Assembly (NCBI GenBank): GCA_910585715.1
Contig: CAJUEX010000086.1
Span: forward strand, 1 to 7,269
DNA: 7,269 nucleotides
Reading direction: 5' to 3'
Source of the DNA: an uncultured Lachnospiraceae bacterium
Lineage (GTDB): Bacteria; Bacillota; Clostridia; Lachnospirales; Lachnospiraceae
A program made the position numbers and the translations under genes. How positions within the stretch are numbered: position 1 is the first letter of the stretch; the number at the start of each line of letters is the position of its first letter. The notes beneath the pieces are model-generated. The model had not been told where the DNA came from, searched no databases, and saw nothing but the letters and a program-made list of their open reading frames with translations. This document shows positions 1 to 5,276 of the stretch, in pieces.

Positions 1-340
1 GCTTAAAGATAAGCTCCCCTTCCCGGCCTGCGTCACAGGCATTGACCACATAGGAGAGGTCTTTCCTGCGGAGTAGCTTCTTTAAAATGGCAAGCTGCCC
101 TTTTTTATCCTTTGCAACAGTAAGCTCCCACTCCTTGGGGATAATGGGGAGGTCGTTAAAATCCCACTTTGCATAACGTTCATCATAGCTTTCCGGGGAT
201 GCGTATTCTGCCAGATGCCCGAAGCACCAGCTCACAAGGCAGCCCTCCCCGACAAGATACCCGTCCTCTTTCTTTTCTGCTTTCAATACCTTTGCCAGCG
301 CCTGTGCGACGCTGGGTTTCTCACCAATAACTAAAAACAT
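1..340 (-). CDS. topB: DNA topoisomerase III, N-terminal TOPRIM part (3' end beyond the window)
   Basis: Type IA topoisomerase that passes single DNA strands through a transient tyrosine-linked break, relaxing or decatenating DNA in the cytoplasm. Reading the minus strand from the ATG at 340 gives 113 codons that run off the left edge. They open MFLVIGEKPSVAQALAKVL, with the TOPRIM glutamate at residue 7. A GHLAEYASPESYDERYAKWD segment follows at about 41-60, then NACDAGREGELIF at about 100-112. Acidic residues D103 and E107 are present. The second aspartate of the usual DxD is glycine (DAGREGE), which as I recall is also the form in Firmicutes TopB such as that of Bacillus subtilis. The tyrosine active site would lie outside the window. 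The start has an AGGAGG site 8 bases upstream, beginning just before the DUF4366 stop. Topoisomerase III genes are regular members of Tn1549/CTn conjugation modules. The family call is very secure; a role in transfer is inferred from context. Confidence 0.95.
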   Translation of the reverse strand, partial: MFLVIGEKPSVAQALAKVLKAEKKEDGYLVGEGCLVSWCFGHLAEYASPESYDERYAKWDFNDLPIIPKEWELTVAKDKKGQLAILKKLLRRKDLSYVVNACDAGREGELIFK

Positions 341-348
341 ACCTGCCG

Positions 349-354
349 CCTCCT
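349..354 (-). promoter_or_regulatory. Ribosome binding site of topB
   Basis: The minus strand reads AGGAGG here, a full Shine-Dalgarno match, 8 bases before the ATG at 340. It lies in the 15-base gap after the DUF4366 stop codon (356-358). Ribosomes finishing DUF4366 would stop almost on top of it, which fits translational coupling within one operon. It also fixes the topoisomerase start. Confidence 0.8.
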
Positions 355-355
355 G

Positions 356-1000
356 CTATTCTTCGTCTTCTTCCTCTTCCTGCCCGTTTTCCTGATCCTC
401 ATTGACATAAGCGCCCCCGTCATAAAACTCAAGGTCTTCGCTCTCCGCTTCCTCTTCCTCACGCTTCGGCTTCAATATCTTAAAATAGTAATAGCCGCCC
501 ACGCCGCCAGCCCCTAAAAGGATAATAGTTAATAACGCTCCCATTCCCATGCCGCCTTTTTCCGGCTGGGGCTGGAGTTCTTCCTGCACAGGCTCCGTCT
601 TTGGCTCTTCCACGATTACCTCAGGCTTCTCCTCCACCGGCTCTGCTTTCTCTTCCTCTATAAATTCAGCCAGGTCACACTCATCAATCAGTGAGAGCAT
701 ATAGACATTCTCCGAATTTCTGGAACGGTCTATGACCATGAAAAAGGTATTCCCGTTCTTTGTCTGGACGGTAAGGAACTGCTTTGTTTCATCATCGGTG
801 ATGTCGTCCAGAAGCTCCCCGTTCCCTGCCACCGAAAAAGGCGTAGACTCCGTCTCTTCCGGTGTTTCCTCCATGATGACAGTCTCCGGCTCCGCCTCCG
901 CTGATTCGTCCACATAAGCATATGCTGTCATTGTCCCTGATAACAAAACCGTTGCCATCACCATAAGCATTGCTGCCAGATTCCTAATCTTTCTCTTCAT
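356..1000 (-). CDS. DUF4366 / CD1107-family mobile element membrane protein
   Basis: Conserved protein of Tn1549-like conjugative elements; its biochemical role is unknown. The 214 residues show a signal peptide at 1-28 (basic MKRKIR, hydrophobic core, likely cut after AYA). A compact domain follows at about 57-116, containing FLTVQTKNGNTFFMVIDRS and NVYMLSLIDECDLAEF. A Pro/Glu-rich stalk spans about 117-148, with EPVEE and EPVQEE repeats. A Gly-rich transmembrane helix lies at about 152-174, followed by basic KILKPKR and a very acidic tail ending EEEEDEE. The expected topology is an external domain on a stalk with a cytoplasmic acidic tail. The ATG at 1000 follows GAGGACAGGGGAA and overlaps the DUF4315 reading frame by 17 bases, so the two are probably coupled. 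I assign the family from recalled sequence pattern and gene order. It is likely a structural or accessory part of the transfer channel (inference). Confidence 0.88.
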   Translation of the reverse strand: MKRKIRNLAAMLMVMATVLLSGTMTAYAYVDESAEAEPETVIMEETPEETESTPFSVAGNGELLDDITDDETKQFLTVQTKNGNTFFMVIDRSRNSENVYMLSLIDECDLAEFIEEEKAEPVEEKPEVIVEEPKTEPVQEELQPQPEKGGMGMGALLTIILLGAGGVGGYYYFKILKPKREEEEAESEDLEFYDGGAYVNEDQENGQEEEEDEE

Positions 1001-1316
1001 TTCCCCTGTCCTCTCTTCCTGCCGGCGCTTTTTCCGGCTTCCCGATATTTTCTGTTTCTTCCTGCATATCTCCGTCCTGCCCTGCAGCCTGCCCGGACTG
1101 CTCCTCCCGGACCGCTACTGTGCCATTCTGGATATTTTCCAGAAACGCAAGCATCTCCCGGCTGTCCAGCTTCATGGAACGGATACTCTTAATAATCTCC
1201 GCATCTTCAAGCTGCTTTTTCCTGATATTCAACTCCTCTAAATGCCCCTGCCATGCGGCGATCTTTTCCTCTGCCCTTTTAATCTCATCTAAAATCCTGT
1301 TTAGTTTTGTGTTCAT
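984..1316 (-). CDS. DUF4315 family coiled-coil protein
   Basis: Small conserved protein of Tn1549/CTn-type conjugation operons, function unknown. From the ATG at 1316 it has 110 residues. A charged heptad-like helix at about 1-45 (MNTKLNRILDEIKRAEEKI through KKQLEDAEI) is the family hallmark. A short conserved segment, IIKSIRSMKLDSREMLAFLENI, follows, then an acidic, Gln/Gly-rich, probably disordered tail ending GNEEKD. No signal peptide or membrane segment is visible, so it should be cytoplasmic. The frame is open upstream to a TTG at 1355 and an ATG at 1328. I chose 1316 because GAGGCAGGAG lies immediately before it and family members usually begin MN-x-K-(I/L). The longer versions would also run through a hairpin. 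The gene ends inside the DUF4366 start region (17-base overlap). It may pair with DUF4366 or the NlpC/P60 protein (inference from constant neighbourhood). Confidence 0.87.
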   Translation of the reverse strand: MNTKLNRILDEIKRAEEKIAAWQGHLEELNIRKKQLEDAEIIKSIRSMKLDSREMLAFLENIQNGTVAVREEQSGQAAGQDGDMQEETENIGKPEKAPAGREDRGNEEKD

Positions 1317-1401
1317 CTCCTGCCTCATTTCTGATAAATATCTGCAATTTATCAATCATTTTTGTAACTTTATGAATAATAATTGTTACTCCGGCAGCCA
1401 T
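1285..1401 (-). CDS. Possible 38-codon small ORF or leader peptide upstream of DUF4315
   Basis: The ATG at 1401 begins one base after the TGA of the NlpC/P60 gene (1403-1405). It is preceded by GGAAGGA with 9 bases of spacing. The frame encodes 38 residues, starting MAAGVTIIIHKVTKMIDKLQ and ending HKTKQDFR, then TGA. It is amphipathic at the start and hydrophilic at the end, and I recognise no family. The frame passes through the hairpin at 1332-1354 and over the DUF4315 start, ending 32 bases inside that gene. It could be a real small protein, a leader that keeps the hairpin open and couples DUF4315 translation to the hydrolase gene, or chance. The good ribosome site and stop-start spacing favour translation. 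The AT-rich composition and lack of a known homologue argue for caution. Confidence 0.35.
   Translation of the reverse strand: MAAGVTIIIHKVTKMIDKLQIFIRNEAGDEHKTKQDFR
1317..1326 (-). promoter_or_regulatory. Ribosome binding site deciding the DUF4315 start
   Basis: The minus strand reads GAGGCAGGAG directly before the ATG at 1316. The GAGG part sits 6 bases from that ATG, a usable distance. The competing upstream starts (ATG at 1328, TTG at 1355) have no comparable purine-rich site. Confidence 0.65.
1332..1354 (-). promoter_or_regulatory. Perfect 8-bp inverted repeat (hairpin) before DUF4315
   Basis: The minus strand reads TGATAAAT, then TGCAGAT, then ATTTATCA: two perfectly complementary 8-base arms around a 7-base loop. 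It ends 15 bases before the DUF4315 ATG and 5 bases before its ribosome site. The stem is AT-rich with no T-run after it, so it is not an intrinsic terminator. It could be a weak translation-control or mRNA-processing hairpin, or a binding palindrome. Its presence is certain; a function is not. Confidence 0.5.
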
Positions 1402-1402
1402 T

Positions 1403-3844
1403 TCAGCCTATCCTTCCATAGGATAAAAAATGCCCCTGCCAGTACGGGGTGTTGATGTTAGAGTATTTAATTGGATTGCCCGCGTGGATCATCATTCCAT
1501 TCCCGGCATAGATCCCCACATGGCTTGCCCCGGAAGTGTTATAGGTTCCCTGAAAAAATATCAGGTCGCCGGGTTCTGCCTCTGAAGGGGACACTGCTGC
1601 ACAGCTTCCCCTGAGCCCCTCTGCAGTCTGCCTGCCCACGTCCCAGCCATTCCCGCTGTTGTTGATGACCCAGCTCACAAACCCGGAGCAGTCAAAGCCT
1701 GTCTCCGGCGAAGCGCCGCCCCAGACATAAGCCCTTCCCAGATATTTTTCTGCTTCCTGTATCATACGGGCAAACTGCTCATCCGATAAGGCTTCCTCCG
1801 GAATTTCATAACCGGCCCCACCAATGCTTTCCGTTGGAATCCCTGCTATATCAAACAGATAACTCCTGTTCCCATAAGTAAGGTTATAGGCAGTGTAAAG
1901 TTCTTCCTGTTCCTGCGTCAGCCTGTCCCTTGCCACCGTATCGAACCCTTTGTTGGTCAGGCAGATACACAGGACGTGCCATTCATACTCCACTTCCACC
2001 TCTGTTTCCGTTTCTTCCCCTGTCAATGGATCAATCACCGTCTGGGTTTCTGTCCTTGTACGTATTTCTGTAAGTTCCCCCACCGTAAGGCGGTACTGCT
2101 CCTCAAACAGTTCTGGAAGGATATCTTTTATCTGGCCATAGGTAAATTCCTCATATAACACAGTGAGAAAAGAGATTAGCTGGTAAGGATTGTGGGCGAT
2201 CTCGTCCACCTGGCAGCGGTACTCGTCATAGCCTGGATGGGCAGCCTCCATGCTGCATATCTGCTCGTCCAACGCCTCTTCCAGTTCCTTATATCCTGCT
2301 TCCGCATCATAGATATCTTCCTCTTCGCTGGGGTATGTAGTCCCGATAAAAGCAGAAGAAGTCCCCTGCACCATGGCGCCGCAGCTGGAAAGCCCTGCGG
2401 AAAAGAATAAAAATATTGATAAGATTGTAACCGCTGCAATGAGCAGGCCCTTTTTATTCCTGAAAACATCTGCCGCAATGCTCTTCACTTTCCCAAAAAA
2501 TCCGCCCGCTGCTTTTGCAGCTCCTTCCGCTGTCTTTTCTCCCCGCTTTGCCTCTGCGCAGGCTTTTTTATTCCGCCGCTTCTGGTAAAATTTCCTTAAC
2601 TCCTTTTTCCTGTCAGCTTCCAAAATCCCTTCCCCTGCCTGACGGTTCCTTTTCTGCATCCGGCGGCTGGACTGGCGCATGGCATAGCGCAGCGTCCTCT
2701 CCCCTGCCCGTTTTGTGCCATGCATCACTTCCGTTTCCATATCTTCCTGCTGTCCGTCTGCCCCGTCATCTGTAAAGGAGGAAACTGCCAGCGAGGCAGT
2801 TTTAGCCGCCGCCCTTCCTGCCAGCCTCATGCCCGCCCCGCGAACCATGCCCCCTTCTTTGTCAAAGTTAATGCGGGAATCCTTTTTTCTCTGTTCTTTA
2901 TACAGCCGCTCACGCCTGTTCTTTTTCTCCACATCTTTCTTGGAAATCTGAAGCGCCTGCCCTGCCGATAACCGGTTTCCCATATGGCGCTCCTCTTCCC
3001 TCCTGACAGAAGCCGCTTTTCCCTCTTCCGTTTTTTTCCGCTCTTTCCCCTTCCGCGCATGGTCATATACCTGCTTTTTTCTCCGGCTTCGGGAACTGTC
3101 CTGATCCGCTTCTGTTTCTGTACCGGAATCCCCATTCCTTCCTGCTGGTTTTTCCCTGATATTTTCCATACGGGAAGGATACCCCTGCCCATTCTGCACT
3201 GTGCCTGTATCTTCACAGGCAGCCGCCATATCCGGCATACTGCCTGAGCCCGTGTCTGATGTATTTTCCGATGTATTACCCGGGAATTCCGTCTCTGTAT
3301 GAAAATCTTTTCCCTGCCGCGAGTTCCTCACATTCCTGCGGTTACGTGCCGCCAGCGGCTCCGGGATATAATTTTTTCTCCTGACGGAACCTCTATAAGA
3401 AGGTTGTGCCGGAACCTGCCTTCCACTTCCTTCCTTTATCCCGGCATCTGCTTCCGGGATATTTTCCGCTTCGGGACACATAGCCTGCCCATTTTCCCCA
3501 TAGTTTTCTGTATCTCCAGTATCTTCTCTGTAAGGCTCTGTTTTCTCCATATCTGCCTGATAAAAATCAGCCTGTGTACCTCCTGCCCCACTATTATCCG
3601 GCCTTTTAAAATCCGGCGAATATCCGCCCCTGTGTTTCCCGCCTGCTTTTTTATCTTCTGCCCTGCAGCTGCGCCTGTCCTGAAAATTCATGGAATCGTC
3701 TGCTGCTTTCGGAAGCGCCAGCTGGTCTGCCGCTCTCCTGCCCACCCTGACAGTTTCCCCGCTCCGGAGATTCTCTTCCGTAAGCCCGTCCCTGCCCATT
3801 TTCCGGACCGTTTTATCCCTTGCTCTATAATGCTGTCCACGCAT
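1403..3844 (-). CDS. CD1108-family mobile element protein: membrane-anchored NlpC/P60 peptidoglycan hydrolase
   Basis: Probable cell-wall endopeptidase that opens peptidoglycan for the conjugation channel. The 813 residues divide as follows. A short conserved N-terminal motif includes RDKTVRKMGRDGLTEEN (9-25). A long hydrophilic, Glu/Asn/Gly/Arg-rich region at about 45-250 looks disordered. A strongly basic, helical region spans about 250-460. One transmembrane helix lies at about 466-486 (LLIAAVTILSIFLFFSAGL). An external linker domain covers about 500-680, and a C-terminal NlpC/P60 domain about 685-813. The catalytic cysteine is C719 in DCSGF and the histidine is H775 in SHVGIYAG, with H787 or N790 in IHAGN as candidate third residue. 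Basic residues before the helix put the N-terminal half inside the cell. No muramidase domain is evident, unlike Tn916 Orf14/CwlT. The ATG at 3844 has AAGGAG 7 bases upstream and follows the 201-residue gene by 42 bases. The family call is secure; the N-terminal role is unknown. Confidence 0.93.
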   Translation of the reverse strand: MRGQHYRARDKTVRKMGRDGLTEENLRSGETVRVGRRAADQLALPKAADDSMNFQDRRSCRAEDKKAGGKHRGGYSPDFKRPDNSGAGGTQADFYQADMEKTEPYREDTGDTENYGENGQAMCPEAENIPEADAGIKEGSGRQVPAQPSYRGSVRRKNYIPEPLAARNRRNVRNSRQGKDFHTETEFPGNTSENTSDTGSGSMPDMAAACEDTGTVQNGQGYPSRMENIREKPAGRNGDSGTETEADQDSSRSRRKKQVYDHARKGKERKKTEEGKAASVRREEERHMGNRLSAGQALQISKKDVEKKNRRERLYKEQRKKDSRINFDKEGGMVRGAGMRLAGRAAAKTASLAVSSFTDDGADGQQEDMETEVMHGTKRAGERTLRYAMRQSSRRMQKRNRQAGEGILEADRKKELRKFYQKRRNKKACAEAKRGEKTAEGAAKAAGGFFGKVKSIAADVFRNKKGLLIAAVTILSIFLFFSAGLSSCGAMVQGTSSAFIGTTYPSEEEDIYDAEAGYKELEEALDEQICSMEAAHPGYDEYRCQVDEIAHNPYQLISFLTVLYEEFTYGQIKDILPELFEEQYRLTVGELTEIRTRTETQTVIDPLTGEETETEVEVEYEWHVLCICLTNKGFDTVARDRLTQEQEELYTAYNLTYGNRSYLFDIAGIPTESIGGAGYEIPEEALSDEQFARMIQEAEKYLGRAYVWGGASPETGFDCSGFVSWVINNSGNGWDVGRQTAEGLRGSCAAVSPSEAEPGDLIFFQGTYNTSGASHVGIYAGNGMMIHAGNPIKYSNINTPYWQGHFLSYGRIG
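3258..3281 (-). repeat. Short 12-bp tandem duplication inside the NlpC/P60 gene
   Basis: On the plus strand gatgtattttcc is followed directly by gatgtattaccc, a 12-base unit repeated with 10 of 12 bases matching. It encodes the repeated NTS of GNTSENTS at about residues 189-196, within the disordered N-terminal region. In-frame small duplications like this would explain length variation of that segment between relatives (inference). Confidence 0.5.
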
Positions 3845-3851
3845 ATTTTAG

Positions 3852-3857
3852 CTCCTT
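3852..3857 (-). promoter_or_regulatory. Ribosome binding site of the NlpC/P60 gene
   Basis: The minus strand reads AAGGAG (within GGAAGGAGC) 7 bases before the ATG at 3844. This near-ideal site fixes the start of the 813-residue protein in the 42-base gap behind the upstream gene. Confidence 0.8.
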
Positions 3858-3886
3858 CCATTTTCTGTCCTATTCCCGGATATTTT

Positions 3887-4492
3887 TTACCGCCTGCCTT
3901 TATGTTTCCGATACCACTCAGCCATAAACTTACTTCGGTTCGGGAATGGCGGCAGGGAAATCCTGCCGGAAGTTCCTGTATTTAAACATCTCCGTCCTGC
4001 CTCCACAAAAGAAAGGACTTCCTTATAATAGGAACTGTTTGCTGCCCTGTAATCTTCCGTCCCGGCTTCTTCCCTTCCCATAAATGCAATCTCCTCCTGT
4101 GCAAGATTTTCCAGCCCGCACAGGGTAAGGTGTGCTTCCAGATAACCATAAATTCCCATGGTATCTGCCTTTGCATTGCCGGAGTTTATATTGTTTTCAA
4201 GCAGCTTAAGAAAAGTTTCCGGTTTCTCCCCAAAGATGAGGACGCCTGATGCATATTTCCCTATGCCGCCCCGGAGGTAATCTGCCCGGTACAAAATTTC
4301 CCCTCCTGCCGCCTCCTGCACCATTAAAAGGCTGTCAGCATCAAAAAGAGGGCGCGGCTCTATAAAAACTGCGCCTTCTCCCTCTTTCACAACAAAAGAA
4401 ACAAATGGTATGCCCTTTTCCATTTCCTTTTTAGGAATATCAATCCCGGCCAGTGCCATAAGGGCTTCCTCTATGGGCATTCTGTTCTCCAT
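3887..4492 (-). CDS. Hypothetical protein of the conjugation operon (201 aa, unrecognised)
   Basis: I do not recognise this protein. It has no signal peptide or membrane helix, so it is probably cytoplasmic. The N-terminal two thirds are mixed alpha/beta in appearance, with strand-like stretches (IPFVSFVVKEGEGAVFIEP, ASGVLIFGEKPETFLKLLE) and a helical part (MGIYGYLEAHLTLCGLENLAQEEIAF). The C-terminus is basic (NRSKFMAEWYRKHKGRR). Its start overlaps the methyltransferase gene by 53 bases, a tight coupling that suggests the two are made together. The ATG at 4492 has GGGAGG about 12 bases upstream. An in-frame ATG at 4480 has GGAG 6 bases upstream and may be the true start, giving 197 residues (MPIEEALMALAG). 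A role as partner or regulator of the methyltransferase, or as a transfer accessory factor, is only inference from position. Confidence 0.8.
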   Translation of the reverse strand: MENRMPIEEALMALAGIDIPKKEMEKGIPFVSFVVKEGEGAVFIEPRPLFDADSLLMVQEAAGGEILYRADYLRGGIGKYASGVLIFGEKPETFLKLLENNINSGNAKADTMGIYGYLEAHLTLCGLENLAQEEIAFMGREEAGTEDYRAANSSYYKEVLSFVEAGRRCLNTGTSGRISLPPFPNRSKFMAEWYRKHKGRR

Positions 4493-5276
4493 AGACCATC
4501 ACCGCCTCCCCTGCCCGTTTTTCCGCAATGTCAAAATAGCCCTCGTCAATCTCTGCGCCAAGATATCCCCTTCCTGTCAGCGCTGCTGCAGCCGCTGTGC
4601 TCCCGCTCCCCATAAAACCGTCAAATATAAGCTCCCCCGGCTGGCTGGAAATCTGTATCAGCCATGAAAGGAACTCCACATTTTTTATGGTAGGGTGGTA
4701 TATCCCATGCTGCTTCTGCCAGACGGAATTATAAGTCGCTTTCGGGTATTCCGGGCCAAACCAGCAGGCATTGAACCTTGTTTTATATTTCTTCCCGGCA
4801 TTCCTTCCTGCACAGTATCTGACGCCCTCCTTTTTCCTGTTTTCCAAAAGCGTGGTATGGTTAAATGGACGCCGCCCCTTCTGGCAGAAGATCACCCATT
4901 CCGCATTGCTGGCATAGCTCCCATTCAAATCCCCGATGCCGCCTACCGTCCCCTTTTCCACTACCATGCAGTTTTTTATGGAAAATCCCGCCTGCCTTAA
5001 GCACTCGTAATGGTAAGGGTAACAGTCAAACCGGGTAAAGAAATATGCATGGGAATTTTCTTTCAGTATCCGGCAGCTTTCCTTCGCAAACCTTCCGTAA
5101 TCCATGCCCTCATCCCCTGTAAGAACCCGGTGTTTTCTCTTCGTGAAGTTATTCTGATAAGAGATGCCATAAGGCGGGTCAGTAAGTATCAGGGACACAT
5201 AACCGTCCGGAATCTGTGCAAGAAGCTCCATGCAGTCCATGCAATATATCCTGTTATATAATTCTTCTGCCCTCAT
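4440..5276 (-). CDS. Site-specific DNA methyltransferase (N6-adenine / N4-cytosine, beta class)
   Basis: Transfers a methyl group from S-adenosylmethionine to the exocyclic amino group of adenine or cytosine in a specific DNA sequence. The 278 residues carry catalytic motif IV DPPY at 33-36 (LILTDPPYGISY). The SAM-binding motif I lies near the C-terminus (FDGFMGSGST, about 218-227), followed by GRGYLGAEIDEGYFDIA at about 235-251. The order IV before I is that of beta-class N6_N4_Mtase enzymes; the segment between, about 90-195, should hold target recognition. The length is normal and both motifs are intact. The ATG overlaps the virB4 stop as ATGA (4 bases), and the 3' end overlaps the next gene by 53 bases, so it is an integral operon member. 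No restriction endonuclease is in the window, so it appears to be an orphan that may mark or protect transferred DNA (inference). The target sequence cannot be deduced. Confidence 0.92.
   Translation of the reverse strand: MRAEELYNRIYCMDCMELLAQIPDGYVSLILTDPPYGISYQNNFTKRKHRVLTGDEGMDYGRFAKESCRILKENSHAYFFTRFDCYPYHYECLRQAGFSIKNCMVVEKGTVGGIGDLNGSYASNAEWVIFCQKGRRPFNHTTLLENRKKEGVRYCAGRNAGKKYKTRFNACWFGPEYPKATYNSVWQKQHGIYHPTIKNVEFLSWLIQISSQPGELIFDGFMGSGSTAAAAALTGRGYLGAEIDEGYFDIAEKRAGEAVMVYGEQNAHRGSPYGTGRD

Noticed and set aside
1364..1389. GTAAC/GTTAC inverted repeat in the AT-rich spacer
   Set aside because: The arms are only 5 bases with a 16-base loop, which is expected by chance in AT-rich sequence. 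I could not link it to a terminator or operator.
1317..1402. Possible internal promoter before DUF4315
   Set aside because: The spacer is AT-rich, but no pair of -35 and -10 hexamers with 16-18 base spacing is convincing (for example TTGATA with only AGAAAT 17 bases on). Operon read-through explains expression more simply.
2827..3216. 129-codon minus-strand frame inside the NlpC/P60 gene
   Set aside because: It is an alternate frame of the low-complexity, Arg/Lys/Gly-rich region. The main frame carries conserved family motifs on both sides, so there is no reason to invoke a second protein or a frameshift.
3557..3570. CTGAT-TTTT-ATCAG small hairpin within the NlpC/P60 gene
   Set aside because: It has a 5-base stem inside a long coding region, no T-tract and no ribosome site nearby; it is probably incidental.
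3299..3985. 228-codon open frame on the plus strand
   Set aside because: It lies antisense to the NlpC/P60 gene and the end of the 201-residue gene. Its product is rich in Cys, Phe, Pro, Ile and Arg without domain-like pattern. The purine-rich minus-strand genes leave few stops on the opposite strand, so this is a shadow frame.
4695..5261. Plus-strand open frames opposite the methyltransferase
   Set aside because: They are antisense to a gene with intact catalytic motifs, have no recognisable domains, and match the composition expected of shadow frames.
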